From a virus: a stretch of 42,056 bases of DNA. Positions 1 through 7,687 of this stretch are shown in pieces; position 1 is the stretch's first letter; every line of letters begins with the position of its first letter. The translations under genes were made by a program, and so were the position numbers. Location of the stretch: the IMG/VR virus record IMGVR_UViG_3300020000_000003, positions 1-42,056 of that record. One strand, 5' to 3'. Below the pieces are notes generated by a model, which searched no databases, had not been told where the DNA came from, and saw nothing but the letters and a program-made list of their open reading frames with translations.

Positions 1-127
1 TTTAAAAAAATTAAATGAAAAATTAGGGTATCGATTTGGTCTTTTAAAAGTAATAGGATTTGAAAAAGAACCTAGACATTACATTTTGGTGTGTAAATGC
101 AAATGCGGAAATATTATAACAGTTAAA
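1..127. repeat. Terminal direct repeat, copy 1 (circular closure)
   Basis: These 127 bases are identical to 41930-42056. The length equals a k-mer size used by de Bruijn assemblers, and one open reading frame continues in frame across the joint. I read it as assembly overlap of a circular or circularly permuted genome of 41,929 unique bases rather than a biological terminal repeat. Confidence 0.93.
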
Positions 128-442
128 AACGGCCATGAATTTAAGCAAAATTCTTGTGGTTGCTTAAAGAAAATAAATAATCCAAAAGCAGAAAAAAAAG
201 GTAATGCAAGATTTAAAAATCATGAAATTCTTAGTATACGTGAATTTTATGAAAATAAAATTTATACAGTTGATGAATTGGCTAATATGTTTGAAGTTGA
301 CAAGACTTACATTACACGAATTGTAAAAGGTAAAATTTGGAAATCTTTACCTAATTCAATCGAAAATTTAAAAAAAAGAGCCCCTAAAAAAAGAGGTCCA
401 ACGAAGAGAAATGAAAATATCAAAGAAAAAGTTTCAGAGTAA
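1..442 (+). CDS. C-terminal part of a four-zinc-ribbon HTH protein that spans the contig ends
   Basis: This is the 3' part of the gene that starts at 41412. Position 1 corresponds to 41930, and the reading frame is continuous, giving a 319-residue protein that ends with the stop at 440-442. The part here holds the fourth zinc-ribbon-like unit (motif GYRFGLLKVI, then CKCKCGN and a closing SCGC), followed by a helix-turn-helix region (TVDELANMF..DKTYITRIVKG) and a Lys/Arg-rich tail. Units of this kind (FGRLTV..CxCG..SCGC) occur at the N terminus of phage homing-endonuclease-like and AP2-type DNA-binding proteins. I see no nuclease motif, so DNA binding is inferred and any catalytic role is open. 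An apparent TTG start at 86 is an artefact of the cut end. Confidence 0.85.
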   Translation, partial: LKKLNEKLGYRFGLLKVIGFEKEPRHYILVCKCKCGNIITVKNGHEFKQNSCGCLKKINNPKAEKKGNARFKNHEILSIREFYENKIYTVDELANMFEVDKTYITRIVKGKIWKSLPNSIENLKKRAPKKRGPTKRNENIKEKVSE

Positions 443-506
443 AGTTAAAGATTCTAGAGGTACTCAAAATTGGAGAGCCTGGATTAGCCGCAAATACTAC
501 GGCTAA
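411..506 (+). CDS. Possible 31-residue basic peptide
   Basis: ATG at 411 opens a 31-codon frame (starts MKISKKKFQSK, ends WISRKYYG) that overlaps the end of the zinc-ribbon gene in another frame. The product is strongly basic. The ribosome site is weak (GAAGAGAA before ATG), and the stop lies inside the hairpin at 484-506. It may be a coupled small gene or chance. Confidence 0.25.
   Translation: MKISKKKFQSKVKDSRGTQNWRAWISRKYYG
484..506. terminator. Hairpin between convergent genes
   Basis: TTAGCCG (484-490) and CGGCTAA (500-506) form a 7-bp stem around a 9-nt loop, placed between the plus-strand zinc-ribbon gene and the minus-strand gene ending at 510. There is no clear T run on either side, so it is at best a weak bidirectional terminator. 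Confidence 0.4.
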
Positions 507-509
507 CTA

Positions 510-737
510 TTATTTCCAAAAAAATTCGCCACGATCACGTCTTTCTCTTGCTTCTCTCATGTTTTTGTCTACCCGAGTTTCTTTTTTTTCTTCGCCTACA
601 AAATGGGCAAGATTATTAGTTGGAGCATGCTGAAGGAGATCGTGGCATCTTTTACAAAAGATATAGCAGACTCCTCCTTCAGACATGAGAGAACCATTTA
701 TTACGCTGTCTTTACATTTGGTACATTGGTGTTTCAT
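510..737 (-). CDS. Small zinc-ribbon protein, 75 aa
   Basis: Four cysteines in two CxxC pairs (C5/C8 and C28/C31) fit one structural zinc site, followed by a charged helical tail rich in Glu and Arg. It sits on the late strand just after the scaffold and its small partner, so it may be expressed with head genes. The upstream AAGGA lies rather far from the ATG. Family not recognised; a nucleic-acid or protein-binding role is only suggested by the zinc ribbon. Confidence 0.65.
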   Translation of the reverse strand: MKHQCTKCKDSVINGSLMSEGGVCYIFCKRCHDLLQHAPTNNLAHFVGEEKKETRVDKNMREARERRDRGEFFWK

Positions 738-768
738 ATAGGAAATTCCTTTAGATGTAAAACCGGCT

Positions 769-948
769 TTACATTGGCCTCTTTTTCTTTAACCCATAAG
801 TCTCTAACAAGAATTGATGCTCACAAAATAATGCATAGACTAAAGAAGAAGGAAGGCATTTTATTGCAGCTTCCTTAAACAATTTCATGCTTTCTTTTGA
901 AAGTTCTAATGCTTCTGTTAGAATTTCCAAATCTTCTTGAGAGGTCAT
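769..948 (-). CDS. Small helical protein coupled to the scaffold gene, 59 aa
   Basis: A 59-codon frame begins MTSQEDLEILTEALELSKES and ends KKKRPM. Its ATG shares ATGA with the scaffold stop codon (945-948), the usual sign of translational coupling. The product is predicted mostly helical with two cysteines. Nothing in it identifies a function. The place directly after the scaffold suggests a minor head-assembly role, but that is inference. Confidence 0.6.
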   Translation of the reverse strand: MTSQEDLEILTEALELSKESMKLFKEAAIKCLPSSLVYALFCEHQFLLETYGLKKKRPM

Positions 949-1598
949 AGTCTCATCTGCTGTTGAAGTTGCTTCATTTTGTCATAAGCACTTTTTTGGC
1001 CATTTGCACTAAAATCACCCGCAGTAGAATAGGGCGCAGATCCCACACCTGATGGCTGATAGTAAGGGCTTCGTCTATTAGCATCTACTTTCTCTTGAAT
1101 ACTTGCTTGTTTAACTTCTGGTCTATGCAATCCGAATTCTTTGATGTTTTGATATACTAGTTTTTGACGTTCGAATGTATCTGGCATTGATAAAATAGCT
1201 TTAGCAAGTTGCGGTGACTTTTGTGCTAGCTTTTCGGCATGTCCAAGGACTTCTTCGAAATCCGGGTTGTTTTCAAGCCATGCTTCTTGACGAGCTTCTT
1301 CTTGGGCTTGACGGACCGCTTTTTGTATATCCGTTTGGGTTTCTTGTTTAAGTTGTTGCCCAAATTTGGCTTGTTCTTTCTTAAGCTTCTTATGATCAAC
1401 ATAAGGCTCCGAATCATCTTCATCATCATGAGAAACATTCCTTTGGGATAGTTCTTGTGCTTTCTTTTCGGCTTCTAATCTAGCGGATCTTTCTTGTTCT
1501 AATTGTCTTTGATATTTAGATTCAAGAGCGCGAAAATTAAGCTCTTTATTGTTAGTAGTATTTTCTTGAACTTGACTTTCTTGTGTTGGTGATGTCAT
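945..1598 (-). CDS. Scaffolding protein, 217 aa
   Basis: This is a Gln/Glu/Lys-rich, cysteine-free protein. Residues about 20-55 and 70-110 look like coiled coil (ALESKYQRQLEQERSARL; KEQAKFGQQLKQETQTD), followed by a helical segment (NPDFEEVLGHAEKLAQKSP) and a low-complexity C-terminal tail. This composition and length are typical of internal scaffolds of short-tailed phages with N4-gp56 or P22-like capsids. In the circular genome it lies between the portal group and the capsid gene, the normal place. AAAGGA upstream of ATG 1598 supports the start. It should template capsid assembly and leave before or during packaging. Confidence 0.8.
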   Translation of the reverse strand: MTSPTQESQVQENTTNNKELNFRALESKYQRQLEQERSARLEAEKKAQELSQRNVSHDDEDDSEPYVDHKKLKKEQAKFGQQLKQETQTDIQKAVRQAQEEARQEAWLENNPDFEEVLGHAEKLAQKSPQLAKAILSMPDTFERQKLVYQNIKEFGLHRPEVKQASIQEKVDANRRSPYYQPSGVGSAPYSTAGDFSANGQKSAYDKMKQLQQQMRL

Positions 1599-1680
1599 AA
1601 GTGTTTTATCCTTTAGCTTAACGCTGCTATGCGGTTGGATTTTAGCTCATTAAACATAAATTAAAATTTTAAGGCAATAC

Positions 1681-2139
1681 ATGTTGAACCCATTTGATGA
1701 AAATAAAGAAAATAACAAATTTCAAATATTTAAAGGTGTTACAGATGCAATTAGCGATTGGATGTTAAAGAAGTATCCAGAGTTTGATAATTCACTGATT
1801 TCGAAAATGAGAAATTTAGAATTACAGCAAGTTAAAATTATGGATATGGTGAGGATTCAAAACGAATTTTATGAAAAAGAACGTAAAGACTACATAATAA
1901 ATGTTACCAAACAAATCAATGAATTCTTAGCTAAAGACTACCCAGATATAGACGGTAGATTGAGAGAAATGGTTGAAAGATTAGAAAGAAATTCTTTAAA
2001 TATGGAAGCAAAGCTTAAGAAAGTTGTTGATTCACAATCGCTTTACGAAGATGTCTACAAGATGCGTGATGAATTTAAGGAAATTCAGAAATTTATGGAA
2101 AGTTTTAAGAAGAAAATTAAGAAGGCATTTGAAGTATGA
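1681..2139 (+). CDS. Coiled-coil protein of unknown function, 152 aa
   Basis: First gene of a three-gene plus-strand island inside the minus-strand late module. AAGG lies six bases before the ATG. The product is highly charged with long heptad-like stretches (MVERLERNSLNMEAKLKKVV; KMRDEFKEIQKFMESFKKK), so an elongated helical protein is likely. Its stop overlaps the next start in ATGA. I do not recognise a family. The opposite orientation suggests independent expression or a later insertion. Confidence 0.6.
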   Translation: MLNPFDENKENNKFQIFKGVTDAISDWMLKKYPEFDNSLISKMRNLELQQVKIMDMVRIQNEFYEKERKDYIINVTKQINEFLAKDYPDIDGRLREMVERLERNSLNMEAKLKKVVDSQSLYEDVYKMRDEFKEIQKFMESFKKKIKKAFEV

Positions 2140-2654
2140 AAATAAATAGATTAGAAACACACGACAGGCTTCAACATCTTATATCCGATCAATCAGCCAA
2201 TGTATTCAAAGGCGCTGAGGATTGCATGAAGAAAAACCCTCTTTCACTAGCGATCCAAGAGAAAAGTCCATACATATATCTATTTGCACATCCAAGAACT
2301 GCTGACGATGGTGTTAACAAGAAGATGTTTTGGCAACCTAGGCTTACAATTCCAGAAGCCCAAGAAAACTCTTATCTGTTCAGGGCTATATCTAAAACTG
2401 ATCAAATAGAAGTTATTTGGATGATACCTCCAAAAGACACATGGAATCAATATAAGAAAGGAAATATCACCGAAAGCAATGTGTGCCTATGGTCTATCAA
2501 TATGCTCAAAACTAACAAAAGTCATCTTGAGAAACCACATCCTGAAGATATGATTGAGGATAGGGCTAAAATAATCTTGAAAGCAGTGATAGACGAACAT
2601 AGACAAAGGTTAAAACATGAAAAAGCAATGGATTCGACTCTTCTCATTATCTGA
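2136..2654 (+). CDS. Conserved phage protein of unknown function, 172 aa
   Basis: Starts at the ATGA overlap with the upstream coiled-coil gene. The motif AHPRTADDGVNKKMFWQPRL and a following IWMIPPKDTWNQYKKGN segment resemble a hypothetical protein I recall near portal and capsid genes of other short-tailed phages. No catalytic motif is evident. Here it sits on the opposite strand from the head genes, which is odd if it is a morphogenesis factor. Confidence that it is a real gene is high; its function is unknown. Confidence 0.65.
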   Translation: MKINRLETHDRLQHLISDQSANVFKGAEDCMKKNPLSLAIQEKSPYIYLFAHPRTADDGVNKKMFWQPRLTIPEAQENSYLFRAISKTDQIEVIWMIPPKDTWNQYKKGNITESNVCLWSINMLKTNKSHLEKPHPEDMIEDRAKIILKAVIDEHRQRLKHEKAMDSTLLII

Positions 2655-2802
2655 AAGATCTTGGCTTGAAGAATCGTTAAACAAGTTTATCAATGAATAT
2701 GATGTGAAAGAAATTAAAATTATCCCACATCAAGATTTATGGTGCGCTTCAGTTAGATATGAATATCCTGACATGCCAACTTATACTAAGCCAGAGCTTT
2801 AG
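2617..2802 (+). CDS. Small alpha/beta protein, Cse60-like pattern, 61 aa
   Basis: ATG 2617 follows AAAGG at good spacing and lies inside the end of the preceding gene in another frame (38-nt overlap). The sequence alternates a helix (LEESLNKFINEYDV) with two strands (KEIKIIPHQ; WCASVRYEY), a pattern like small Cse60-type proteins. The similarity is by eye only. It ends inside the convergent gene 2786-2977. Confidence 0.5.
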   Translation: MKKQWIRLFSLSERSWLEESLNKFINEYDVKEIKIIPHQDLWCASVRYEYPDMPTYTKPEL

Positions 2803-2977
2803 GAGGTTTTCCCATCTTCTTTGATCCTACCTTACTCATGTTAATCATATCAACACGACTGGTACCAACTTTTTGCTTTACACCCACGCCTTTATAGTCA
2901 CCCATGCCAATCTTTGAATTGGACGTATGAGCATTCTTAAGAGCTTTAATAGGTTTAACAACACTAACCTTTGTCAT
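2786..2977 (-). CDS. Small Lys/Gly-rich virion-type protein, 63 aa
   Basis: A short basic protein without cysteine (PIKALKNAHTSNSKIGMGDY), rich in Lys, Gly, Val and Ser. Its start overlaps the end of the 93-aa gene by 14 nt, so the two are probably translated together. It belongs to the run of small genes after the portal. Unrecognised; a small structural or internal head protein is a guess from position and composition. Confidence 0.5.
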   Translation of the reverse strand: MTKVSVVKPIKALKNAHTSNSKIGMGDYKGVGVKQKVGTSRVDMINMSKVGSKKMGKPPKALA

Positions 2978-3245
2978 CGACCCTCATTGTTTCTACCCGA
3001 CCCATGGGAAGGCATGGAACAGTCTGTTTAGGATTTCCTGCGTGGCCAACTGGTTGATTAATGCCAACACCGTAATGTGTCCCCGCATTAACAAAATTGC
3101 TTGAACGCTGATCGTATTGAGGACAACGAAAGTCCCATGGAGACTTTTTCCCATCAACTGGTTTATCAAGTTCTCTTTGCTCTTTGATGCGAGCTGGATC
3201 ACTAAAACCAGAATTAGCATTAATCTGTTCTTTATTTCTTTTCAT
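2964..3245 (-). CDS. Small hypothetical late protein, 93 aa
   Basis: Polar, low-complexity protein with DARIKEQ-like charged start and a Gly/Pro-rich middle (GTHYGVGINQPVGHAGNPKQ). No domain recognised. GAGGACAT immediately upstream of the ATG at 3245 provides a ribosome site. It lies downstream of a strong hairpin (3261-3305), so it may be expressed at a lower level than the portal or from read-through. Confidence 0.5.
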   Translation of the reverse strand: MKRNKEQINANSGFSDPARIKEQRELDKPVDGKKSPWDFRCPQYDQRSSNFVNAGTHYGVGINQPVGHAGNPKQTVPCLPMGRVETMRVDDKG

Positions 3246-3260
3246 ATGTCCTCATGAAAA

Positions 3261-3305
3261 ATAGAAAGCGTTGGCCAAGAATCTGCAGCCCGAAACGCTT
3301 TCTAT
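3261..3305 (-). terminator. Strong hairpin with T run, attenuator or terminator
   Basis: ATAGAAAGCGTT (3261-3272) and AACGCTTTCTAT (3294-3305) pair perfectly over 12 bp. On the minus strand the stem is followed by a short T run (ATTTTTC). It sits between two co-directional late genes, so partial termination after the portal group is likely. Confidence 0.7.
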
Positions 3306-3308
3306 AAA

Positions 3309-3566
3309 TTAATTACGATACAAAGGTTTCATTGGACGGCCTTTAATTTTAGCAACGCCCGCCATTTGTTGTGCTTTAACTTTCTCGGTTGTGTCCTCGT
3401 AATCGAGTTCGCTTCCTGCGCCTTCTGCAGAACTTTCAGATTTAGTATGTACGCCTTGTGGCATTACCATGTCTTTACCTGCTTTTCCTGCCCAGAAACT
3501 ATGATCATCAATACGTTGACCACCAGAAGATGCTCTTCCTTGCTTTTGACTATCTGCCATTGCCAT
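3309..3566 (-). CDS. Small polar protein beside the portal, 85 aa
   Basis: The N-terminal part carries ADSQKQGRASSGGQRIDDH and the pattern FWAGKAGKDMVMPQGVHTK, which I have the impression recurs in small proteins next to portals of related phages. Disordered, Ser/Gly/Lys-rich, without cysteine. Starts seven bases after the portal stop, so same transcript. Probably a minor head or portal-associated protein; no direct evidence of activity. Confidence 0.55.
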   Translation of the reverse strand: MAMADSQKQGRASSGGQRIDDHSFWAGKAGKDMVMPQGVHTKSESSAEGAGSELDYEDTTEKVKAQQMAGVAKIKGRPMKPLYRN

Positions 3567-3573
3567 AACTACC

Positions 3574-5757
3574 TCACATAGTTTGTTGAGCCATAACAGC
3601 TTCTTGGGGCTGCTGGCTTTGTTGATTTGAATTCATACTACTATTTTGTTGATTTTGATCACCACTCATTATTTCTGAGAGGAACTTATTAGACTCAGAA
3701 GTCATTTTAGCGTCTACTTTCTCTACATCTTCCTTAGCTTCTGCTCTATAATCGAAAGATTCTATTTCGCTAAGCTTGAGCGCCGCCTCGATCTCCCCGT
3801 ATTTCGCAATGACATCGACAAGCTTTTCCAAAGCTTCCATTTTCGCTTTAGTAGCCATCGCCCTGTTTTGGGTGATTTCTGACAACCTTTCTTCAAAGAG
3901 TCCGATATCTGCTTCAGCTCTTCCATGACGTTCGCGCGCTGTTGCAAGGTTAGAGGCAGCTTTCGTATAGAGTTCTTTGAGTTTTGCGTCTTCAAAGGCA
4001 TGCTGTACCGCTGTTTGTTCTTGTTGTAATTGTGATGCTTGCTCTTCTTGACCTTGTAAGAATTTGAGTATCTCAGCTTTACCTTGGATATTCATATCTT
4101 TGATGATCATAGATGCTGGCAATACTTCACGTCCAAATGCTGTGTTAATATCTAACATTTGCTGAGCTTGCAAATTCTTCTGAGTGGCAGTAAGTAGTCC
4201 TTCTTCAACAACAGTATGGTATTTAGCAAAGATTCTGCTATAGAAGTGCGGTGTTGGATCTTCACCAATAAGCATCTTAACTTTCTCGGCATTCCAATTG
4301 TACAATGACATCTGTAAAAGACGCTCTCCAACAAGTTTTAAGCAATGATCCCACTGATCGAAGTACTTCTGAAATGGCAATAAGTTGGCAGCTTGCTTAA
4401 TGAGAAGTGTTAAACTAGAGATCTGCTTATCTTGTTGACCAGACCAATTCTCAATATCAATCCCACTAGTCTTAAATACAAGATCAGCCATTTGCTGAGC
4501 TAAAGCTAAATCACTCTCAGGTACAGCTGAAGGTATTATCTTCTCAACATCAGTCATCTCGTAACCGTCGTTGATAATAACATCCCAACCTTGACCGCTC
4601 TTCTTCAAATTGTCTTCATTAGCAACAGCGCCAATCTTACGCTTCCAACCAGCATTAATAGTAGCGGCCGCGATATCATTGTTATTAATTACTTTAAAAT
4701 TAAAAAGAAATTGAGGAGAACGCATAGGAAATACAAGAGAACGAGATCTAAGATCAAACTGTTGAATATGAGGGTCATAATTCCAAAAATTTGGTATAAA
4801 TGGGCATTCTGGACCATCCCACAAAGGATTTTCACCTTGAAACATAAGTTGATCGTTAAGAACAACAGCAAGCTTCCAACAAGGAGTTTCAACTGTCACC
4901 TCTTCCATATCTTCTATGGCATATAGTATCTGTTCTAAATTCTCATCCCCACCTGCAAAATCAAAGAATTGATTGCGTTTACGGCTATAAAGACGCTTCT
5001 TCTTCTTCTTCCACTTATACCAAACATAGCTCAATACCATAAGATCATTTCGAGCCATGTTTTGATTCTCAGGAAGGAAATAGAAAGAACCATAACGTTG
5101 AGGTGATCCCATCATAGGCCTGACTGCACTGACTTTATCTGGGAATCTGCTTTCAGCTTCATTCTTGCTAATGTATTCTTGACACCAAACAAACTGAGCG
5201 TCACTCATGTCAGGATTGCGGAAGTATGGGTCAACTAGGAAGCTATTATACTCCCACACCTTAAGTTTCATTTGCCCTTGAGCAGGATCATCACCGGTAT
5301 AATCAAAGTAAGGCTGAATCAGATTCATGCCAGCAATAGCGGAAAGTTCGCAGCTCTTACTAAATTGCTCGTGTATGCCCTCTTTCTGGCACACATTCAT
5401 AATAAGCCGAGTGTATTGATCTGTTGTTTGAGGATCGGCTCCATCAGCTGCTTGATAGACAATAGACTTTCTGTGCTGCCTTTGATATCCAGTAACCATA
5501 TTAACTGGCTGCTGAACTAGATTAAAATAATACTGCTGTGGAGTAATTCCAGGAGTGAATGAAAAGTTTCTGTTAATAAACGACTGATTACCGGCGTAAA
5601 AAAGCGTATCTATATTCGCTTGGTTCCATCTAGCCTGCTCTACAGGTTGAAACTTTGAGTATAAATTGTCTAGCCAATGTCTGACGTTACCCTGGTTAGG
5701 TTCTTGTGTGCCATTCCAGGGAGCGGAAAATGATGAAATAGAAGCCTCCAAAGTCAA
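3574..5757 (-). CDS. Portal protein, P22-like, 727 aa (start uncertain)
   Basis: Large portal forming the dodecameric DNA channel at one head vertex. The size matches P22-type portals. The N terminus (RHWLDNLYSKFQPVEQARW), the wing region with PDMSDAQFVWCQEYISK, and a long helical, Gln-rich C-terminal barrel segment (FEDAKLKELYTKAASNLATA) fit that family. It stands after the terminase genes and before scaffold and capsid. The start is unclear: the 5' end is TTG 5757 without a good ribosome site, while a perfect GGAGG (5745-5749) lies five bases before an in-frame ATT at 5739. No ATG occurs before about residue 87. Confidence 0.88.
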   Translation of the reverse strand: MTLEASISSFSAPWNGTQEPNQGNVRHWLDNLYSKFQPVEQARWNQANIDTLFYAGNQSFINRNFSFTPGITPQQYYFNLVQQPVNMVTGYQRQHRKSIVYQAADGADPQTTDQYTRLIMNVCQKEGIHEQFSKSCELSAIAGMNLIQPYFDYTGDDPAQGQMKLKVWEYNSFLVDPYFRNPDMSDAQFVWCQEYISKNEAESRFPDKVSAVRPMMGSPQRYGSFYFLPENQNMARNDLMVLSYVWYKWKKKKKRLYSRKRNQFFDFAGGDENLEQILYAIEDMEEVTVETPCWKLAVVLNDQLMFQGENPLWDGPECPFIPNFWNYDPHIQQFDLRSRSLVFPMRSPQFLFNFKVINNNDIAAATINAGWKRKIGAVANEDNLKKSGQGWDVIINDGYEMTDVEKIIPSAVPESDLALAQQMADLVFKTSGIDIENWSGQQDKQISSLTLLIKQAANLLPFQKYFDQWDHCLKLVGERLLQMSLYNWNAEKVKMLIGEDPTPHFYSRIFAKYHTVVEEGLLTATQKNLQAQQMLDINTAFGREVLPASMIIKDMNIQGKAEILKFLQGQEEQASQLQQEQTAVQHAFEDAKLKELYTKAASNLATARERHGRAEADIGLFEERLSEITQNRAMATKAKMEALEKLVDVIAKYGEIEAALKLSEIESFDYRAEAKEDVEKVDAKMTSESNKFLSEIMSGDQNQQNSSMNSNQQSQQPQEAVMAQQTM
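5737..5749 (-). promoter_or_regulatory. Shine-Dalgarno GGAGG before an in-frame ATT in the portal gene
   Basis: On the minus strand GGAGG (5749-5745), a five-base spacer and ATT (5739-5737) follow in the portal frame. ATT is a rare but documented start codon (infC). If used, the portal loses six residues compared with the TTG start. Confidence 0.35.
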
Positions 5758-5806
5758 AAAGCTTTAATAACCAATGTATCACTAAAGATTTTATTATTGC
5801 AACAGC

Positions 5807-5998
5807 TTAGGAATAATCATATGCCCAACCTTTAATGTGCATCACTTCAAATGGATTATCCAGTTGATCATCATCAAATATCCATGGAGTTAATGAACAT
5901 GTATCAGGTTCATATGTAGCTTTTCTAACTTTCTCGTCAGTGCATAAAAGAAGAACTCTAGAATTAGGCTTGGGATATTGAGTTTCTAGATTATTCAT
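5807..5998 (-). CDS. Hypothetical protein, 63 aa
   Basis: Short acidic protein (PWIFDDDQLDNPFEVMHIKG) with one NSRVLLLCTDEKVRKATYE stretch that could be a small beta sheet. Its start lies inside the end of the preceding 74-aa gene (8-nt overlap). Located between terL and portal on the same strand. Family and role unknown. Confidence 0.5.
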   Translation of the reverse strand: MNNLETQYPKPNSRVLLLCTDEKVRKATYEPDTCSLTPWIFDDDQLDNPFEVMHIKGWAYDYS

Positions 5999-6215
5999 TA
6001 GGCATCACCCCAGAAAATATCTTAAATTTAAGCGTTCTTTTCTGAATAGCAACAAAACAAGATTCATTGATAGGGAGTTTGTCTTTTATAAAGTCACAGC
6101 AATTTTGATATAATTCTTTGTCTCCCCATAGATGACATAAGTAGTGGCTTTTATCTCCCCATGGTATGCAAAAATAAACTATTACATCCGGAACAAAATC
6201 CAATTCAAGTTTCAT
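5991..6215 (-). CDS. Hypothetical protein, 74 aa
   Basis: Starts in an ATGA overlap with the stop of the large terminase, so translation is coupled. It contains two WGDK motifs (IPWGDKSHYLC and LWGDKELYQNCC), which look like a short internal repeat, and five cysteines in all. No known domain recognised. Confidence 0.5.
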   Translation of the reverse strand: MKLELDFVPDVIVYFCIPWGDKSHYLCHLWGDKELYQNCCDFIKDKLPINESCFVAIQKRTLKFKIFSGVMPNE

Positions 6216-7687
6216 CCAAACCTCGTTTGTCTATAGTTATCCGGATTGTGTCCGGTATCAGGTGATTGTCTTGTAACAAGATTTAAGCCTACCGCCAACG
6301 TCCTAAAAGCATCGGCCCCATGGGAAGCCCAGTTATGTAAAGGTTGTGAGCGCCAGCAAGCGTTTCTATCATCCCAATCTTTCTTGTAATTATCTAAAGC
6401 TTTCAAGCCTTTATCGCACTTCTTCTCATCAAACCAGCATCTATTAAGGATAGTTCGAACTTGATCTATACCTGGAATAATCTCAACCTTCTGAACAGGA
6501 ATAAGATTCATGCCCATCTTGCGAGCCGACGCTTGCCTTGTCATACCAGAAGTATATTCATGAACCATGATGTCATGAGGAGCTAAATGCTTATCATAGT
6601 TGTAAGGTTTAGCCTTAATAATCCCAAGCCAATGGGACAGACTTTCTCCGCTTCCTTCTAAATATTCTAATAATCTAATCTCTTTACCAAATACCTGGAA
6701 GAACCAAATAGAATTAGCATCATTATAACCCAAGTCCCAAGCTGTATGAACCGGAATGCTTTCATCATATGGAACAAAACCGATACGTTTCTCTGCACGA
6801 ACTATTGTCATTTGTTTGCTGTAATACAATCCCTCATTAGAGACTTCCCAGCTTTCTTCTGGTGTGGATGGGTACTCACGACGCATATCATCTTGCTGAG
6901 TTACTTCCTTGCCTATGTACCAGGCTTTCTGCTCTTGATCAAGTTCAATACCAAGAGATGACAAGTGAACAAAGTATGCCTGCATTTCAGTTGTAGGTTG
7001 AAAAGAGTTTCCAATTCGATACTCACTTTCTTTATGCCACGGGAAGAAATGAAACTTGAAATCAAGTTTCGATAGTTCTTTCTTGGCCTTCGCATCTTCT
7101 TGAGCGCGTTTACAGATATCATAGAAATATCCAGATCTTCCTTCAGCAGTGGATTCAATAAATATATATTGACCAGGGGCAACAGTGTTGAGCGAACCTG
7201 TAACGATCTCTTGGGCTTTGTCAGGGTATTTTGCACAGATTTTACCAAACTCGCTTATGTGTAAATATTGGAATGTAGATGAACGCAATGACGTTCCCAC
7301 ACGAATAGAAGATCCGTTTGAGAACTTTAGCATTTGGGCTGTGTCATTCTCAGCAGTAATAACACCTTTCACTTGATCAGGTAAACCGTCGTAAGCGACT
7401 TTAACACGTCTAAAAAGAGCTTGTGCGTCCTCCACAGTATGAGCAATAATACCTGCACTAATATTGCTATTAAATAGGCAACGATCAAGAAAAAGCAAAC
7501 AAATAAACGTACTAATACCAAGCTGACGAGCTTTAAGAACAACATTGCAATACCAGACATTTTCATATAGTTCTTTTTGAGCCCAATTAAGCTTGAATAT
7601 TATCTTTCTACCTTGCTTGTCAACGATGTAGTAGAGATTGTTTATCCTCCACAATGGATCTAGCAATGGATTGTGTTTTTCAACCAT
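6212..7687 (-). CDS. terL: Large terminase subunit, 491 aa
   Basis: Packaging motor ATPase and headful nuclease. The ATPase domain shows a variant Walker A (KARQLGIST, residues 52-60), a Walker B-like LHISEFG (142-148, Ser-Glu at the end) and a coupling motif IESTAEG (177-183). The C-terminal RNase H-like nuclease has acidic residues in AWDLGYND (D318), HDIMV (D372) and SHGADAFR (D459), so both activities look intact. Length is normal for the family. It starts in a TAATG overlap with the small subunit. Partners are the small subunit for site recognition and the portal for docking. Confidence 0.95.
   Translation of the reverse strand: MVEKHNPLLDPLWRINNLYYIVDKQGRKIIFKLNWAQKELYENVWYCNVVLKARQLGISTFICLLFLDRCLFNSNISAGIIAHTVEDAQALFRRVKVAYDGLPDQVKGVITAENDTAQMLKFSNGSSIRVGTSLRSSTFQYLHISEFGKICAKYPDKAQEIVTGSLNTVAPGQYIFIESTAEGRSGYFYDICKRAQEDAKAKKELSKLDFKFHFFPWHKESEYRIGNSFQPTTEMQAYFVHLSSLGIELDQEQKAWYIGKEVTQQDDMRREYPSTPEESWEVSNEGLYYSKQMTIVRAEKRIGFVPYDESIPVHTAWDLGYNDANSIWFFQVFGKEIRLLEYLEGSGESLSHWLGIIKAKPYNYDKHLAPHDIMVHEYTSGMTRQASARKMGMNLIPVQKVEIIPGIDQVRTILNRCWFDEKKCDKGLKALDNYKKDWDDRNACWRSQPLHNWASHGADAFRTLAVGLNLVTRQSPDTGHNPDNYRQTRFG

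Noticed and set aside
603-878. 91-codon plus-strand frame
   Set aside because: Antisense to the zinc-ribbon gene at 510-737 and the 59-aa coupled gene at 769-948, both better supported.
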